From Mycolicibacterium sphagni (lineage in GTDB: Bacteria; Actinomycetota; Actinomycetes; Mycobacteriales; Mycobacteriaceae): a stretch of DNA of 64,000 nt. The DNA is taken from positions 62,001 to 126,000 of the forward strand of contig NZ_NOZR01000014.1 of assembly GCF_002250655.1 (NCBI RefSeq), written 5' to 3'. Below are positions 1-7,746 of the stretch, piece after piece (within the stretch, counting starts at the first letter, position 1; each line of letters opens with the position of its first letter). Under the pieces are notes generated by a model. That model had not been told where the DNA came from. It saw only the letters and a program-made list of their open reading frames with translations, and made no database searches. Position numbers and translations under genes: made by a program.

Positions 1-1
1 C

Positions 2-631
2 AAGGCCAGATCGCAGTGGCCGCGGGCCATGGCATTCGCCGCAGTCGGAGCCGCCGAGGTCCTCAGTGTCGAGCCACGTAATGTCTTGGCGCGCAAGCTG
101 CTGGTCGACTATGCCTGTACCGTCGCCAGAGGCAACGGTGACGCCGACTGGCCATGGCCGGAACCACGACTTACCTATGCGAACGCGATTCTCCCTGAGG
201 CGATGATCGCGACGGGCGTCGCGCTCGGCGACGCGGGTCTGCGGCAGTGTGGGTTGGATCTGTTGGAGTGGCTGCTCGCCTACGAGACAGCCGACGGCCA
301 CCTTTCACCTACCCCCGTAGCGGGGCGTGGGCCGGGAGACCCCCGTCCTGCGTTCGACCAGCAGCCGATCGAAGTGTCCACCCTGGCCGACGCCTGTGCG
401 CGCGCAGCAACCATCGATGCGCGGTCGCTCTGGACCGAGGGGATCCGCTCCGCCGCAGCCTGGTTCGACGGCGCCAATGATGGGGGACAACCAATGTGGG
501 ATCCGGCGACCGGTGGTGGCTTCGACGGTCTGCATGCAGACGGTGTGAACCTCAACCAAGGCACCGAATCGACACTGGCGGTCATCTCGACCTTGCAGCG
601 CGCACGCCGCTTCTCGCCTGCTCTGCAATGA
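2..631 (+). CDS. C-terminal part of a six-hairpin glycosidase-like protein (5' end outside window)
   Basis: The reading frame is open from the first bases of the window, so the gene starts upstream; an internal ATG at 29 is probably not the start. The visible 200-odd residues are rich in helices with repeated Trp, Gly and Pro, and include the stretches WPWPEPRLTYANAILPEAM and NLNQGTESTLA, of a kind found in alpha/alpha-barrel carbohydrate-active proteins. Its stop codon overlaps the ATG of the GH130 gene (ATGA at 628-631), so the two are co-transcribed and probably translationally coupled. That supports a role in handling an oligosaccharide or glycan. The exact reaction cannot be told from this fragment. 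Confidence 0.6.
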   Translation, partial: KARSQWPRAMAFAAVGAAEVLSVEPRNVLARKLLVDYACTVARGNGDADWPWPEPRLTYANAILPEAMIATGVALGDAGLRQCGLDLLEWLLAYETADGHLSPTPVAGRGPGDPRPAFDQQPIEVSTLADACARAATIDARSLWTEGIRSAAAWFDGANDGGQPMWDPATGGGFDGLHADGVNLNQGTESTLAVISTLQRARRFSPALQ

Positions 632-2130
632 CGTCTACCCGAACCGACTTCGTCACACGCAGTGCGCAGCGGGTCGCCGCTGACTCGGCGCGGGTGATCA
701 CTCGGCTCTTCGTCCCAGGCCAGGAGGGTTTCGAGCTGCAGGAGTCTCGAGCGGGGGTTGTGCTCGCGCGCATCCTCGCTCTCGCCGACGACGACGTCCA
801 ATCGTCCCTGGATGATGTCATGACTCGCTTCGACAGCCGTCACCGTGACCTCGCGGGCACTTTCCGTCGGCACGCCCGCGAACTCGCCGACCGATTGGAT
901 CCCGACGGCGAGATTTCTGATGCCCGGATGTTGTTGCTTGGTGCGGCATTCACCAACGAGTACGCCATCGAAGGGGCTGCGCTGTGCAACCCCAGTATCG
1001 TGGCCCACCACGATCAAACGGGTATCCCGACGGGAAGCCTGCGATTCGTGCTCAGCGTCAGGGGAATTGGCGAAGGACACCGGTCCTCTATCGGGTTCCG
1101 CACCGGCATCGTCGACGCGACGGGCCGCGCCACGATCGACGACCCGTCCCCCTTCGTCACGACCGGACGCATCGGACCCACGCTCCTCGACAAGGCCATA
1201 TTCCGTGGTGAGCTCGACCGGCACGCGCACGTCGGCGAGGCCACCGACTACGTGCTCAACGCACTCGGTGACCGCTTCACCAGGTCCGACCTCGACGGGC
1301 GGCTCAACGATCTGAGTGCCAACCTCAACACGCGCGGCCACGCGCAGGACGCGATCGCCTTGATACGGAGCATCGCCGGACGCTCTTACTCCATCGAATT
1401 CAGCGACCAAGTACCACTTTCCGAGCGCGTCCTGTGGCCTGCGATGGCGGCCGAGCAGGCCGGCATCGAGGACGCACGCTTCGTTCGTTTCGTCGAGGCC
1501 GACAGCTCGGTGACCTACTACGCCACCTACACGGCCTACGACGGATCCCACATCAGTCAACAGCTACTGGAGACCAAGGACTTCCAGAGCTTCACCTCGT
1601 CGCCGCTGGTCGGGCGTGCCGCGGCAAACAAGGGACTGGCGTTGTTTCCCCGCCGGATCCGCGGGAAGTACGTCGCGATGTCACGATCCGACCGCGAGAC
1701 CAACACCGTGGCCTTCGCCGATCACCTGTCGGTCTGGCCGAATGCATCGCCCTGCCAGCAGCCGACCGAGGTGTGGGAGGCCTTGCAGCTCGGAAATTGC
1801 GGCCCGCCAATCGAAACCGACGCGGGGTGGCTGGTGCTGACTCACGGGGTCGGGCCGATGCGGACTTACAGCATCGGGGCGATACTGCTCGACCTCGACG
1901 ACCCAACCCGGGTGATCGGTCGGCTGCGACGGCCGCTCCTGACCCCCACGCCCGACGAGCAGAACGGCTACGTCCCCAACGTCGTCTACTCGTGCGGCGC
2001 GCTCGCGCACGCTGACACCCTGGTACTCCCGTACGGGATCGCAGACGGTGCCATCGGGATCGCTACCGTGCCGCTGCCTGAGTTGCTAGATGCACTCGGC
2101 CCGTCCCGGTCGCCAGCGCAGGCGGGCTGA
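628..2130 (+). CDS. GH130 family glycoside phosphorylase/glycosidase-like protein
   Basis: 500 residues. The protein looks like a member of glycoside hydrolase family 130, five-bladed beta-propeller enzymes that mostly phosphorolyse beta-mannosides. Recognisable stretches are the entry region GAAFTNEYAIEGAALCNPSI and the later segments TDAGWLVLTHGVGPMRTYSIG and QNGYVPNVVYSCGA; GWLVLTHGVG and NVVYSCG are typical GH130 blade sequences. The ATG at 628 was chosen because it overlaps the preceding stop codon by four bases. No signal peptide is seen, so it should act in the cytosol. The substrate is not readable; beta-mannan or a mannose-containing glycan is a family-based guess. Confidence 0.8.
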   Translation: MTSTRTDFVTRSAQRVAADSARVITRLFVPGQEGFELQESRAGVVLARILALADDDVQSSLDDVMTRFDSRHRDLAGTFRRHARELADRLDPDGEISDARMLLLGAAFTNEYAIEGAALCNPSIVAHHDQTGIPTGSLRFVLSVRGIGEGHRSSIGFRTGIVDATGRATIDDPSPFVTTGRIGPTLLDKAIFRGELDRHAHVGEATDYVLNALGDRFTRSDLDGRLNDLSANLNTRGHAQDAIALIRSIAGRSYSIEFSDQVPLSERVLWPAMAAEQAGIEDARFVRFVEADSSVTYYATYTAYDGSHISQQLLETKDFQSFTSSPLVGRAAANKGLALFPRRIRGKYVAMSRSDRETNTVAFADHLSVWPNASPCQQPTEVWEALQLGNCGPPIETDAGWLVLTHGVGPMRTYSIGAILLDLDDPTRVIGRLRRPLLTPTPDEQNGYVPNVVYSCGALAHADTLVLPYGIADGAIGIATVPLPELLDALGPSRSPAQAG

Positions 2131-2294
2131 GACGGCCGGCCAGGCGGGCAGTCTTTGACTATTCGGTCTCGGGGTTTCTTGCATTCATCTCGCGAAAGGG
2201 AATTCGACCGACTTGCGGTGATGGTTCGGCCGCAGTGCGCGCACCTACCGCACCACCATGCGCCACGGCCCGACCCGCGATTAGCTATCGCCAC

Positions 2295-3107
2295 TTACGC
2301 TGACGCGTCAGTCGCTGATCGCCTGCGCCGCAAACCCAGTCGCCGTCGCATCGATTCCGGGGGATGGCCCGTACGGGTGATCTTGCCCCGGGCGATCAGT
2401 TCCAGCGTCACCGCGACCGCGCACGTTTGTGACAGCAGTATCGACAGCAGGATCAGTATCTGGACCGCGCCGGCCTGCATGGCCGACCCGGTGCTCAGCA
2501 GCACACCGACGAAGGCGCCGGGAAGCGTCACGATACCTACCGTCCGGGTCTGGTCGAGGTTGGGCAGGAGTGCGTCGGTGGCAGTAGGGCCGATGATTTC
2601 CATCCGTGCGAGCCGGTCGCGGAATCCCAGGCTGAGTAGTGCCTCGACCTCGCCTGCCCGGGTTCGGAGTGTGTCGAGTGCACGTCGCGCAGCGACGGCG
2701 GTGGCAGTCATGGTGCTTCCCAAAAGGATGCCGGCGATGGGCACGATAGCGATACCGGTAATCGGCACGAGTCCGGTCGCAAGCAGCAGCGGCAATACCG
2801 AAAGCATGCCTGTTGCGAGCGCCAGAGCGAGGAGCCAAGAACGGTTGGATTGGCTGCGGTGGGCAGCGGTGACTGTGGCGGCCGCGAACATGACTGCCAG
2901 CACGATCAGTGATGTCCGCAGGCTGCTCAGTGCGGCGGTCAGAATGGCGGCGACGGCGACGAGCTGGAGCACTGCGCGCACCGCGGCCCGTGGCACTGTC
3001 CAGGCCGATCCAAGCGCCGTTGACCAGTAGACGCCCGCGGAGGCTAGCACCATCGCCGCACATACCCAGACCAGCGTCGGGCCTACGAGGTGTTGCGACA
3101 GCTGCAC
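2295..3107 (-). CDS. fetB: FetB/UPF0014 family membrane permease
   Basis: 270 residues with about seven hydrophobic segments. It matches the FetB (UPF0014) family, whose Escherichia coli member is the membrane part of an ATP-driven iron exporter. The central region has the family features GSTMTATAVAARRALD, then an acidic stretch (residues about 150-165) and TRTVGIVTLPGAFVGVLLSG-like sequence ending in TGSAMQAGA. The C-terminus is basic (many Arg), consistent with a cytosolic tail. No FetA ATPase gene adjoins it in this window, so it either works with an ATPase encoded elsewhere or has another role. It is convergent with the GH130 gene and is separated by 135 bases from the TetR gene upstream. 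Confidence 0.8.
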   Translation of the reverse strand: MQLSQHLVGPTLVWVCAAMVLASAGVYWSTALGSAWTVPRAAVRAVLQLVAVAAILTAALSSLRTSLIVLAVMFAAATVTAAHRSQSNRSWLLALALATGMLSVLPLLLATGLVPITGIAIVPIAGILLGSTMTATAVAARRALDTLRTRAGEVEALLSLGFRDRLARMEIIGPTATDALLPNLDQTRTVGIVTLPGAFVGVLLSTGSAMQAGAVQILILLSILLSQTCAVAVTLELIARGKITRTGHPPESMRRRLGLRRRRSATDASA

Positions 3108-3242
3108 TCTGCCGATTCTCCGGCAAGCGATGCTGGCACCCGTGCCATTTTCGGCCGTGCCCCTGAATGCGCCCGATCTCGACGATGCCGACGCCGCCCA
3201 CCTTCATGTTTCGTGTAACTGCCGCCCGACGGCACAACACGC

Positions 3243-3860
3243 TTACGCGGTGTCGTCGGCTGGTGCTTCACGGGAAGGCAGGGCTGTGTCGAGCAGTGCC
3301 GTGACCGCTGCGCGAGCAGCGACGGCGATCGAGGGTTCGTGGTCCATCTGTGCGCTGATGATCGCTCCGTCGTAGATGAGGTGGAGTTGGCGCCCCAGGG
3401 TCGCAGGGTCTGTTGTCCCGGTGTCTTCAGCGAGGTGATTGAAAAATCCGCGGAGGTCGCTGCGGTAGGAGTCTGCTGCGTGTTCGACTAGGCCACCCTT
3501 CGGCGCTTCTGCGCTGGCCGACATGAATGCACACCCCCGGAAGTTGGGTTGCTCGAGGATCACGGCTTGGGCGTCGAAAACCGCATATATCCGAGCGACG
3601 GGGTCGGTGTGTTGTTCGACCGCACTATTGAGACGTGCGAGGGTGCGGGCGTGGCGTCCCTCGAGATACGCCCCTATCAGCTCCTCTTTGCTCCCAAAGG
3701 TGTTGTACAGCGACCCTTTTGCTACGCCGGCGTGTTCGATGATGCGGTCGATACCAACCGTTTGAACACCTTCGTCGTAGAACAGCTCGTCGGCGGCAGC
3801 GAGAAGGCGTTGGCGAGCGGAGCGGCGCGAACGACCGGGCGCCGACGCCGCGGTGGTCAT
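3243..3860 (-). CDS. TetR family transcriptional regulator
   Basis: 205 residues. The N-terminal helix-turn-helix is clear (RQRLLAAADELFYDEGVQ, then VGIDRIIEHAGVAKGSLYNT followed by FGSKEELI), and a ligand-binding helical domain follows. The ATG at 3860 overlaps the stop codon of the upstream Ddn-like gene by four bases; an open extension upstream lies inside that gene and is rejected. It is the last gene of the operon SDR (4304-5038), Ddn-like (3857-4300), TetR. By analogy with other mycobacterial TetR operons it probably represses its own operon through the inverted repeats at 5056-5071 and 5091-5104 and is released by a small electrophilic or xenobiotic ligand. The ligand is unknown. Confidence 0.9.
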   Translation of the reverse strand: MTTAASAPGRSRRSARQRLLAAADELFYDEGVQTVGIDRIIEHAGVAKGSLYNTFGSKEELIGAYLEGRHARTLARLNSAVEQHTDPVARIYAVFDAQAVILEQPNFRGCAFMSASAEAPKGGLVEHAADSYRSDLRGFFNHLAEDTGTTDPATLGRQLHLIYDGAIISAQMDHEPSIAVAARAAVTALLDTALPSREAPADDTA

Positions 3861-4300
3861 TCGTTCTCCTGATCCGGCTCCAGCAGCATGATCGGAATCT
3901 CTCGATTCCCGGCGCGGGCCCGGTACTCGGGGAAGTGCGGCCAAAAGCTCTCTGCCACAGTCCACCAGTGGGCTTTATCCACTCCGTGGACTTCCCGGGC
4001 CCGCAACCGGTGGATGCTGGCGCCGTCCTGGAGTGACACTTCTGGATGGGCGATCAGGTTGCGGTACCAGGCCGGGTGGTTTGCGGCACCGGCGTTGGAG
4101 GCCACCGCCACGTAGGTGTCGCCCTCCTCGATCCGCATTACCGGGTTTTTGCGGACGTTGCCCGTCTTGGCCCCAATCGTCGTCAAGATGACCACCGGGC
4201 GGCCCTCCAGGGTGCCGCCCTCTTGTCCATCTGTGGCTTCATAGAGCGCGACCTGATCGCGGATGCGATCCGCCGGGCTAGGTTCATAGTTAGTGGTCAT
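3857..4300 (-). CDS. Ddn-like F420-dependent nitroreductase/quinone reductase family protein
   Basis: 147 residues, the usual size for the deazaflavin (F420)-dependent nitroreductase family of mycobacteria, split-barrel proteins that reduce quinones and nitro compounds. Family features seen are RPVVILTTIGAKTGNVRKNP near residues 34-53, then VAVASNAGAANHPAWYRNL and HPEVSLQDG. The first helix (DRIRDQVALYEATDG) is typical of the group. It lies between an SDR and a TetR gene with almost no spacing (3 bases to the SDR, overlap with TetR). A role in detoxifying or reducing a small molecule together with the SDR is inferred. Confidence 0.85.
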   Translation of the reverse strand: MTTNYEPSPADRIRDQVALYEATDGQEGGTLEGRPVVILTTIGAKTGNVRKNPVMRIEEGDTYVAVASNAGAANHPAWYRNLIAHPEVSLQDGASIHRLRAREVHGVDKAHWWTVAESFWPHFPEYRARAGNREIPIMLLEPDQENE

Positions 4301-4303
4301 GGG

Positions 4304-5038
4304 TCAGACCGCCGTTCTTCCGCCGTCGACAGCAATGACGGCACCGGTGATGTAGCTAGCCTTGTCTGAAGCCAGAAATGCGACGACTTCGGAAATCTCT
4401 TCGGGCTGTGCGCCCCGATTGAGCAGCGTCGTGCTGGCCAGGCTCTCAATCAATTCACGCTTGGACTCGGCGGTGAACACCGGCCCTGGTGCCACGGTGT
4501 TCACCCGAACGCCAGACGGGCTGAACTCAGCCGCCCAAGCCCGGGACATTGCCGTCAACGCAGCCTTGGTCGCGCCGTACGCGGCGCCACCGGCAATGCC
4601 GATATGCCCGGCCATGCTGTCGATGCTCACGATGCTGCCGTGGCCCCGCTTGGCCATGCCCGGCGCCAGCGCCGCAACCAGCTGGTAGGCGGCGCGCACG
4701 TTGCTGTCGAAGAGGTGATCGAACGTGTCGGTGTCCAGCTCGGCGCTCGGCCCGAACCACGAGATGCCGCCGTTGTTAATCAACACCTCGACATCGCCGA
4801 CCTGTTCGGCCAGCGCACTGACGGCGTCGGCATCAGCCAGATCCGCCGAGACGAACCGAGCGTGTCCGCCCTTCGCTTCGATCTCGGTCACCGTGGCGGC
4901 ACCGCGAGCCGCGTCACGGCCGTGGACGATCACATCGAACCCGTCTCTCGCCAGGTTCAGGGCGACCGCTCGGCCTATGCCCGATGTCGCTCCGGTAACC
5001 AGCGCCACGGGTGCCTGGCCGTCGAATTGTGCCGCCAT
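4304..5038 (-). CDS. Short-chain dehydrogenase/reductase
   Basis: 244 residues, classical SDR. The cofactor motif TGATSGIG is at residues 16-23, the catalytic motif is YGATK with an upstream Ser in VSIDSMAG, and the C-terminus ends in ITGAVIAVDGGRTAV. The structural NNAG motif reads NNGG here, a mild variant. It is the first gene of the minus-strand operon that ends in a TetR gene, and two inverted repeats lie just upstream of its ATG. Probably NADP-dependent, since the beta2 end carries HGRD; the substrate is unknown. Confidence 0.9.
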   Translation of the reverse strand: MAAQFDGQAPVALVTGATSGIGRAVALNLARDGFDVIVHGRDAARGAATVTEIEAKGGHARFVSADLADADAVSALAEQVGDVEVLINNGGISWFGPSAELDTDTFDHLFDSNVRAAYQLVAALAPGMAKRGHGSIVSIDSMAGHIGIAGGAAYGATKAALTAMSRAWAAEFSPSGVRVNTVAPGPVFTAESKRELIESLASTTLLNRGAQPEEISEVVAFLASDKASYITGAVIAVDGGRTAV

Positions 5039-5055
5039 GGAGGCTCCTAATTGAG

Positions 5056-5071
5056 TAGACCTGTCTGTCTA
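5056..5071. promoter_or_regulatory. Inverted repeat, candidate TetR operator 1
   Basis: TAGAC-N6-GTCTA, perfect 5-base arms, 18 bases upstream of the SDR start at 5038 and therefore overlapping the expected promoter or leader. The sequence shares a GACAGAC core with the second repeat at 5091-5104. A binding site for the operon's TetR protein is inferred from position and symmetry only. Confidence 0.55.
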
Positions 5072-5090
5072 ATTTCTCGGACAAATGTTT

Positions 5091-5104
5091 GAACAGGTCT
5101 GTCC
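5091..5104. promoter_or_regulatory. Inverted repeat, candidate TetR operator 2
   Basis: GAACAGGTCTGTCC, a near-perfect palindrome (GNACAG-NN-CTGTNC), 20 bases beyond the first repeat. Two related palindromes in tandem ahead of an operon ending in a TetR gene suggest paired operator sites. Confidence 0.5.
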
Positions 5105-5399
5105 ATCGAGTAATTCCCGGCGGCGACTCTGGGCGGATCATGATCGATCGCCCCGTCATCCTCGGAGCTAGGAGGGCGTGTCACTCTGTGCTTTGCGCCC
5201 AGACGAAGGCGATGGTCGCGAACCAGCTCGCGGTGCGGACGTCGCGCGGCCCGCTGGGGGTTGCGATGTAAGGGTTCATCTTCACCGGAACGTTGATGAC
5301 GGCGATGAGTTCGCTTGGAGTACTTCAGGCTTCGGATGAGAAGCCGGGTGCGTTGCCCGGCATCAGCAACGCCGGCTACGGCATCGGCACCTCGACCGG

Positions 5400-5563
5400 A
5401 TACGCATGGGTGGGACCGATCGTGGGGCTCCGGCACCGTGTCGAGTTTCGCCCACGCCCTGTGGGTCTGTATCGGCATCGGGGTGGCGGCTCTGATCTGT
5501 GCATTGATCCTGAAGCCGAAACAATCTTCTGTGGCCCTCGGCACACTCGCCGGTCACGGTTGA
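5400..5563 (+). pseudogene. Remnant of a membrane transporter gene (C-terminal end, MFS-like)
   Basis: The plus frame ending with TGA at 5561-5563 encodes AHALWVCIGIGVAALICALI followed by LKPK, which looks like the last transmembrane helix and cytosolic tail of a drug-export type MFS protein. Upstream of about 5400 the same frame becomes unlike a membrane protein, so only the 3' end of the gene seems to have survived. The exact left border is uncertain. An intact small membrane protein is a less likely alternative because no good start or ribosome site is present. Confidence 0.45.
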
Positions 5564-5566
5564 CGG

Positions 5567-5592
5567 GTTTAAAGACGCGTCAAATAGGGAAA
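5567..5592 (+). promoter_or_regulatory. SigF/SigB-class promoter upstream of the sigma factor gene
   Basis: GTTT at 5567-5570, a 16-base spacer, then GGGAAA at 5587-5592. This fits the GTTT-N15-17-GGGTAT type consensus of mycobacterial SigF and Bacillus SigB, with a variant -10 element. It lies 33 bases before the start used for a sigma factor of the same class, which suggests autoregulation. Confidence 0.55.
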
Positions 5593-5624
5593 ATTGGGCC
5601 AGGTTCAACTCCGAGCCGGACGTC

Positions 5625-6554
5625 TTGACGAAGCCACTCAGCGAGGATATTGAATTGACGAGCCAGCCTGCCGCCGAACGCGAGTCCGAATACTCCGACG
5701 TTCTGGTGATGTTCCGCCATCTGGCGACATTGGACTCAGAGAGCGCTGCCTATCAGCGCCAACGCGACGCCATCATTGCGCGATGCTTGCCGCTGGCCGA
5801 CCACATCGCCCGCCGCTTCGCCAACCGCGGAGAGCCCCTCGAAGACCTCGTCCAGGTGGCACGCGTCGGCCTGGTTCAAGCAGTGAAGCGGTTCGATGTC
5901 GAGACCGGCTCGGACTTCCTCTCGTTCGCCGTCCCCACGATGATGGGCGAGGTACGCAGATATTTCCGCGATCACAGCTGGTCACTGAAGGTGCCGCGAC
6001 GACTCAAAGATCTCACCCTGCAGCTCAACCGGGGCAGGGCAGAACTCTCCCAGACGCTGGGACGCGCGCCGACAGCCACCGAACTCGCCGAGCACCTCGG
6101 AATGGATCGCCAAGAGGTCGTCGACGGTCTGATCGCCTCGAGCGCCTACGCCACGCAGTCCACTGATGTCCCGGTTCGGGCCGATGACGAACAGCGTCCG
6201 CTCTCCGAACGATTGGGGAGCGTTGACGTGAACATCGACAGGGTGCTGGACGTGGAGACGGTCCGACCGCTGCTCGCCGCATTGCCGGAACGCGAACGAA
6301 CCATCCTGCTACTGCGGTTCTTTGAGAACATGACGCAGTCACAGATCGCCGAGCAGATCGGTGTTTCGCAGATGCACGTCTCCCGTATCTTGAGCCGGGC
6401 GATCGCCGGCATCCGGCAACGTATGGAAGATGCCGAGGCCGCCTCACCGACGCTGCCGATCTCGCCGCGACGGGCAGCGATGGTGTCGCGGGACCTGCCG
6501 CGCACGGGTGCAGCCGAAAAAGCCCGACGAGGTCTGCGGTCCCAAGCGAGCTAG
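5625..6554 (+). CDS. RNA polymerase sigma factor of the SigB/SigF/SigG type
   Basis: 309 residues. Region 2 is seen around residues 45-115 (ARCLPLADHIARRFANRGEP, then DLVQVARVGLVQAVKRFD and FAVPTMMGEVRRYFRD), region 3 around 120-190 (LGRAPTATELAEHLGM), and region 4 around 215-262 (LPERERTILLLRFFENMTQS, then QIAEQIGVSQMHVSRILSRA). This is a complete group 3 stress/sporulation-type sigma factor. The TTG at 5625 is the longest start; TTG at 5655, preceded by GCGAGG, or ATG at 5709 are alternatives. Unlike sigF of Mycobacterium tuberculosis, no anti-sigma or anti-anti-sigma gene adjoins it. The C-terminal 35 residues after region 4 are basic and unmatched. Confidence 0.9.
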   Translation: MTKPLSEDIELTSQPAAERESEYSDVLVMFRHLATLDSESAAYQRQRDAIIARCLPLADHIARRFANRGEPLEDLVQVARVGLVQAVKRFDVETGSDFLSFAVPTMMGEVRRYFRDHSWSLKVPRRLKDLTLQLNRGRAELSQTLGRAPTATELAEHLGMDRQEVVDGLIASSAYATQSTDVPVRADDEQRPLSERLGSVDVNIDRVLDVETVRPLLAALPERERTILLLRFFENMTQSQIAEQIGVSQMHVSRILSRAIAGIRQRMEDAEAASPTLPISPRRAAMVSRDLPRTGAAEKARRGLRSQAS

Positions 6555-6617
6555 CCGAGCGATTTCACAGCCGATTGTTAACGAGGACCAATCTGGCTGC
6601 TAAGCGCGGGGCGCTTG

Positions 6618-6878
6618 ATGAGCAGCATGACAAGCAAGCCATCAAACAACGGCCGGGTCGTGCGGGCGATATGTGGCGGGGCGGTGGCCATCGCGGCGGC
6701 AACGCTGTGCGGCATCGTCTCACCCCATAGCGTCGCAACCGCGGCTGCGGCGTCAGGGCCGAACAGCGCAAAGATCGTCGTCGTCGATGACAGTGACAAC
6801 GGCAACAGTGTCAACGACCAAGGCCAGAACTCGGGCGACATCTTCACCCAGAACGCGCAGGATCAGAGCACCGCCTGA
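6618..6878 (+). CDS. Small secreted Asn/Asp-rich protein
   Basis: 86 residues from ATG 6618 (a TTG directly before it and ATG 6627 are alternatives). Residues about 14-42 form a Sec signal peptide with an Ala-rich end (VATAAAASG), leaving a mature part of about 45 residues rich in Asn, Asp, Gln and Ser (DDSDNGNSVNDQGQNSGDI). No cysteines or known domain are visible. It follows the sigma factor after 63 bases on the same strand. Function unknown. The stop codon sits in the loop of a perfect hairpin (6869-6885). Confidence 0.6.
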   Translation: MSSMTSKPSNNGRVVRAICGGAVAIAAATLCGIVSPHSVATAAAASGPNSAKIVVVDDSDNGNSVNDQGQNSGDIFTQNAQDQSTA

Positions 6879-6885
6879 GGCGGTG
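6869..6885 (+). terminator. Hairpin with the stop codon in its loop
   Basis: CACCGCC-TGA-GGCGGTG: perfect 7-base arms around the TGA stop of the small secreted protein. No T-run follows. It could stabilise the 3' end or end transcription without a U-tract, as is common in mycobacteria. Confidence 0.4.
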
Positions 6886-7176
6886 GAAGCTCAACGTCCC
6901 GTCGCTGGTCGATTCAAACGGTTGCCACTGTTGTTGCCACTGAGGGCAATCGGCCACCGTCCTGACGGCAAGTGCCACTCAACCCGTCAGCGCCAAGACG
7001 AAGACGCTCGCCCAAAAGCGCAGTCAGACAGAACCATCGAACCCTGCCAAGCGCGGTGTGGCGGGCTCGCACCGAGCCGCGTGATTGGCCGAACGTGCGG
7101 GTTGTCGGTGCTCGGCGCCTTGAATGGCCGACGAAAACCCCCGCTGTCGGCGCGGATTGGGGGCTACAGTCGTCCG
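6886..7176. other. 291-base region with no recognised gene
   Basis: No reading frame here resembles a protein on either strand and no ribosome site precedes one. The only feature noted is the putative promoter element TACAGT at 7165-7170 just ahead of the next gene. Confidence 0.5.
7165..7170 (+). promoter_or_regulatory. -10 element of a probable leaderless transcript
   Basis: TACAGT ends six bases before the GTG at 7177 and fits the TANNNT mycobacterial -10 pattern. No Shine-Dalgarno sequence precedes the GTG, so transcription probably starts at or next to the start codon. Confidence 0.45.
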
Positions 7177-7686
7177 GTGAACCCGAGACTCCCCGCGTGG
7201 GCGGCCAGCGTGGTGACCGCAGCTGCCCTGATCGTTTCGGCAGCGCCGACAGCAGCAGCCGAACCCGCTTGTGCGCCTGATTCACTGAGCTTGAGCACCA
7301 GCTCCCCAGGTTCCCCCGGGGACGGCACCCAGATCCACTTCGACGTAATCTTCACGAACACGTCGGCGCAGACGTGCTCGTTGCAGGGCTACCCCGGCGT
7401 GAACCTCATCGGACCGGATGACCCGACGTGGGGTCCGGACTATCAGCTTCCGCAGCAAGCCGGCGATCCCCAGCCGGTCACATTGGCGCCCGGCGCCGCC
7501 GCGACCAGCCGGTTGACCTTCCTGCCGAACCCCAACGGCTGGGTCCCGCAGACCATCGCGGTGACCCTGCCGAACAATCCGGGACTGATACAGATCCCCT
7601 GGATTCCCGGCGGCATTCCCGTCGCACGGCAAGACGCCGCATCCCATCCCGGCACCTACATCGGGCCGCTGCAGTCGGCTGAGTGA
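7177..7686 (+). CDS. Secreted DUF4232-like protein
   Basis: 169 residues from GTG 7177. A signal peptide (residues about 1-26: RLPAWAASVVTAAALIVSAA then PTAAAEP) precedes a beta-sandwich domain with the DUF4232 pattern: IHFDVIFTNTSAQTCSLQGY then PGVNLIG, a later TLAPGAAATSRLTF stretch, and two Cys (in PACAPD and QTCSLQ) likely to form a disulfide. The family is common in exported proteins of actinobacteria and has no known function. The longer open frame upstream is rejected because the signal peptide and -10 element place the start here. Confidence 0.8.
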   Translation: MNPRLPAWAASVVTAAALIVSAAPTAAAEPACAPDSLSLSTSSPGSPGDGTQIHFDVIFTNTSAQTCSLQGYPGVNLIGPDDPTWGPDYQLPQQAGDPQPVTLAPGAAATSRLTFLPNPNGWVPQTIAVTLPNNPGLIQIPWIPGGIPVARQDAASHPGTYIGPLQSAE

Positions 7687-7746
7687 CACCCTGCGAGGGG
7701 GTCTCACTGACGAGCACGATCTCGCTCGAGAATTGGTCCAGCAGGG

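Larger units (their letters stand above)
5039..5624. other. 586-base intergenic region between divergent SDR operon and sigma factor
   Basis: The left 70 bases hold two inverted repeats (5056-5071 and 5091-5104). The right end holds a promoter of the SigF/SigB class (5567-5592). Between about 5400 and 5563 there is a coding remnant resembling the end of a membrane transporter. From 5105 to about 5400 no convincing gene, repeat or hairpin was found; the short open frames there look random. Confidence 0.6.

Noticed and set aside
280-1560. 426-codon open frame on the minus strand
   Set aside because: It is the antisense of the GH130 gene, with Arg/Val/Gly-rich sequence and no family features; the plus strand has recognisable family sequence and a coupled start.
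2155-3030. 291-codon plus-strand frame
   Set aside because: Antisense to the FetB-like membrane protein; its Ser/Thr/Arg-rich composition is typical of a GC-rich shadow frame.
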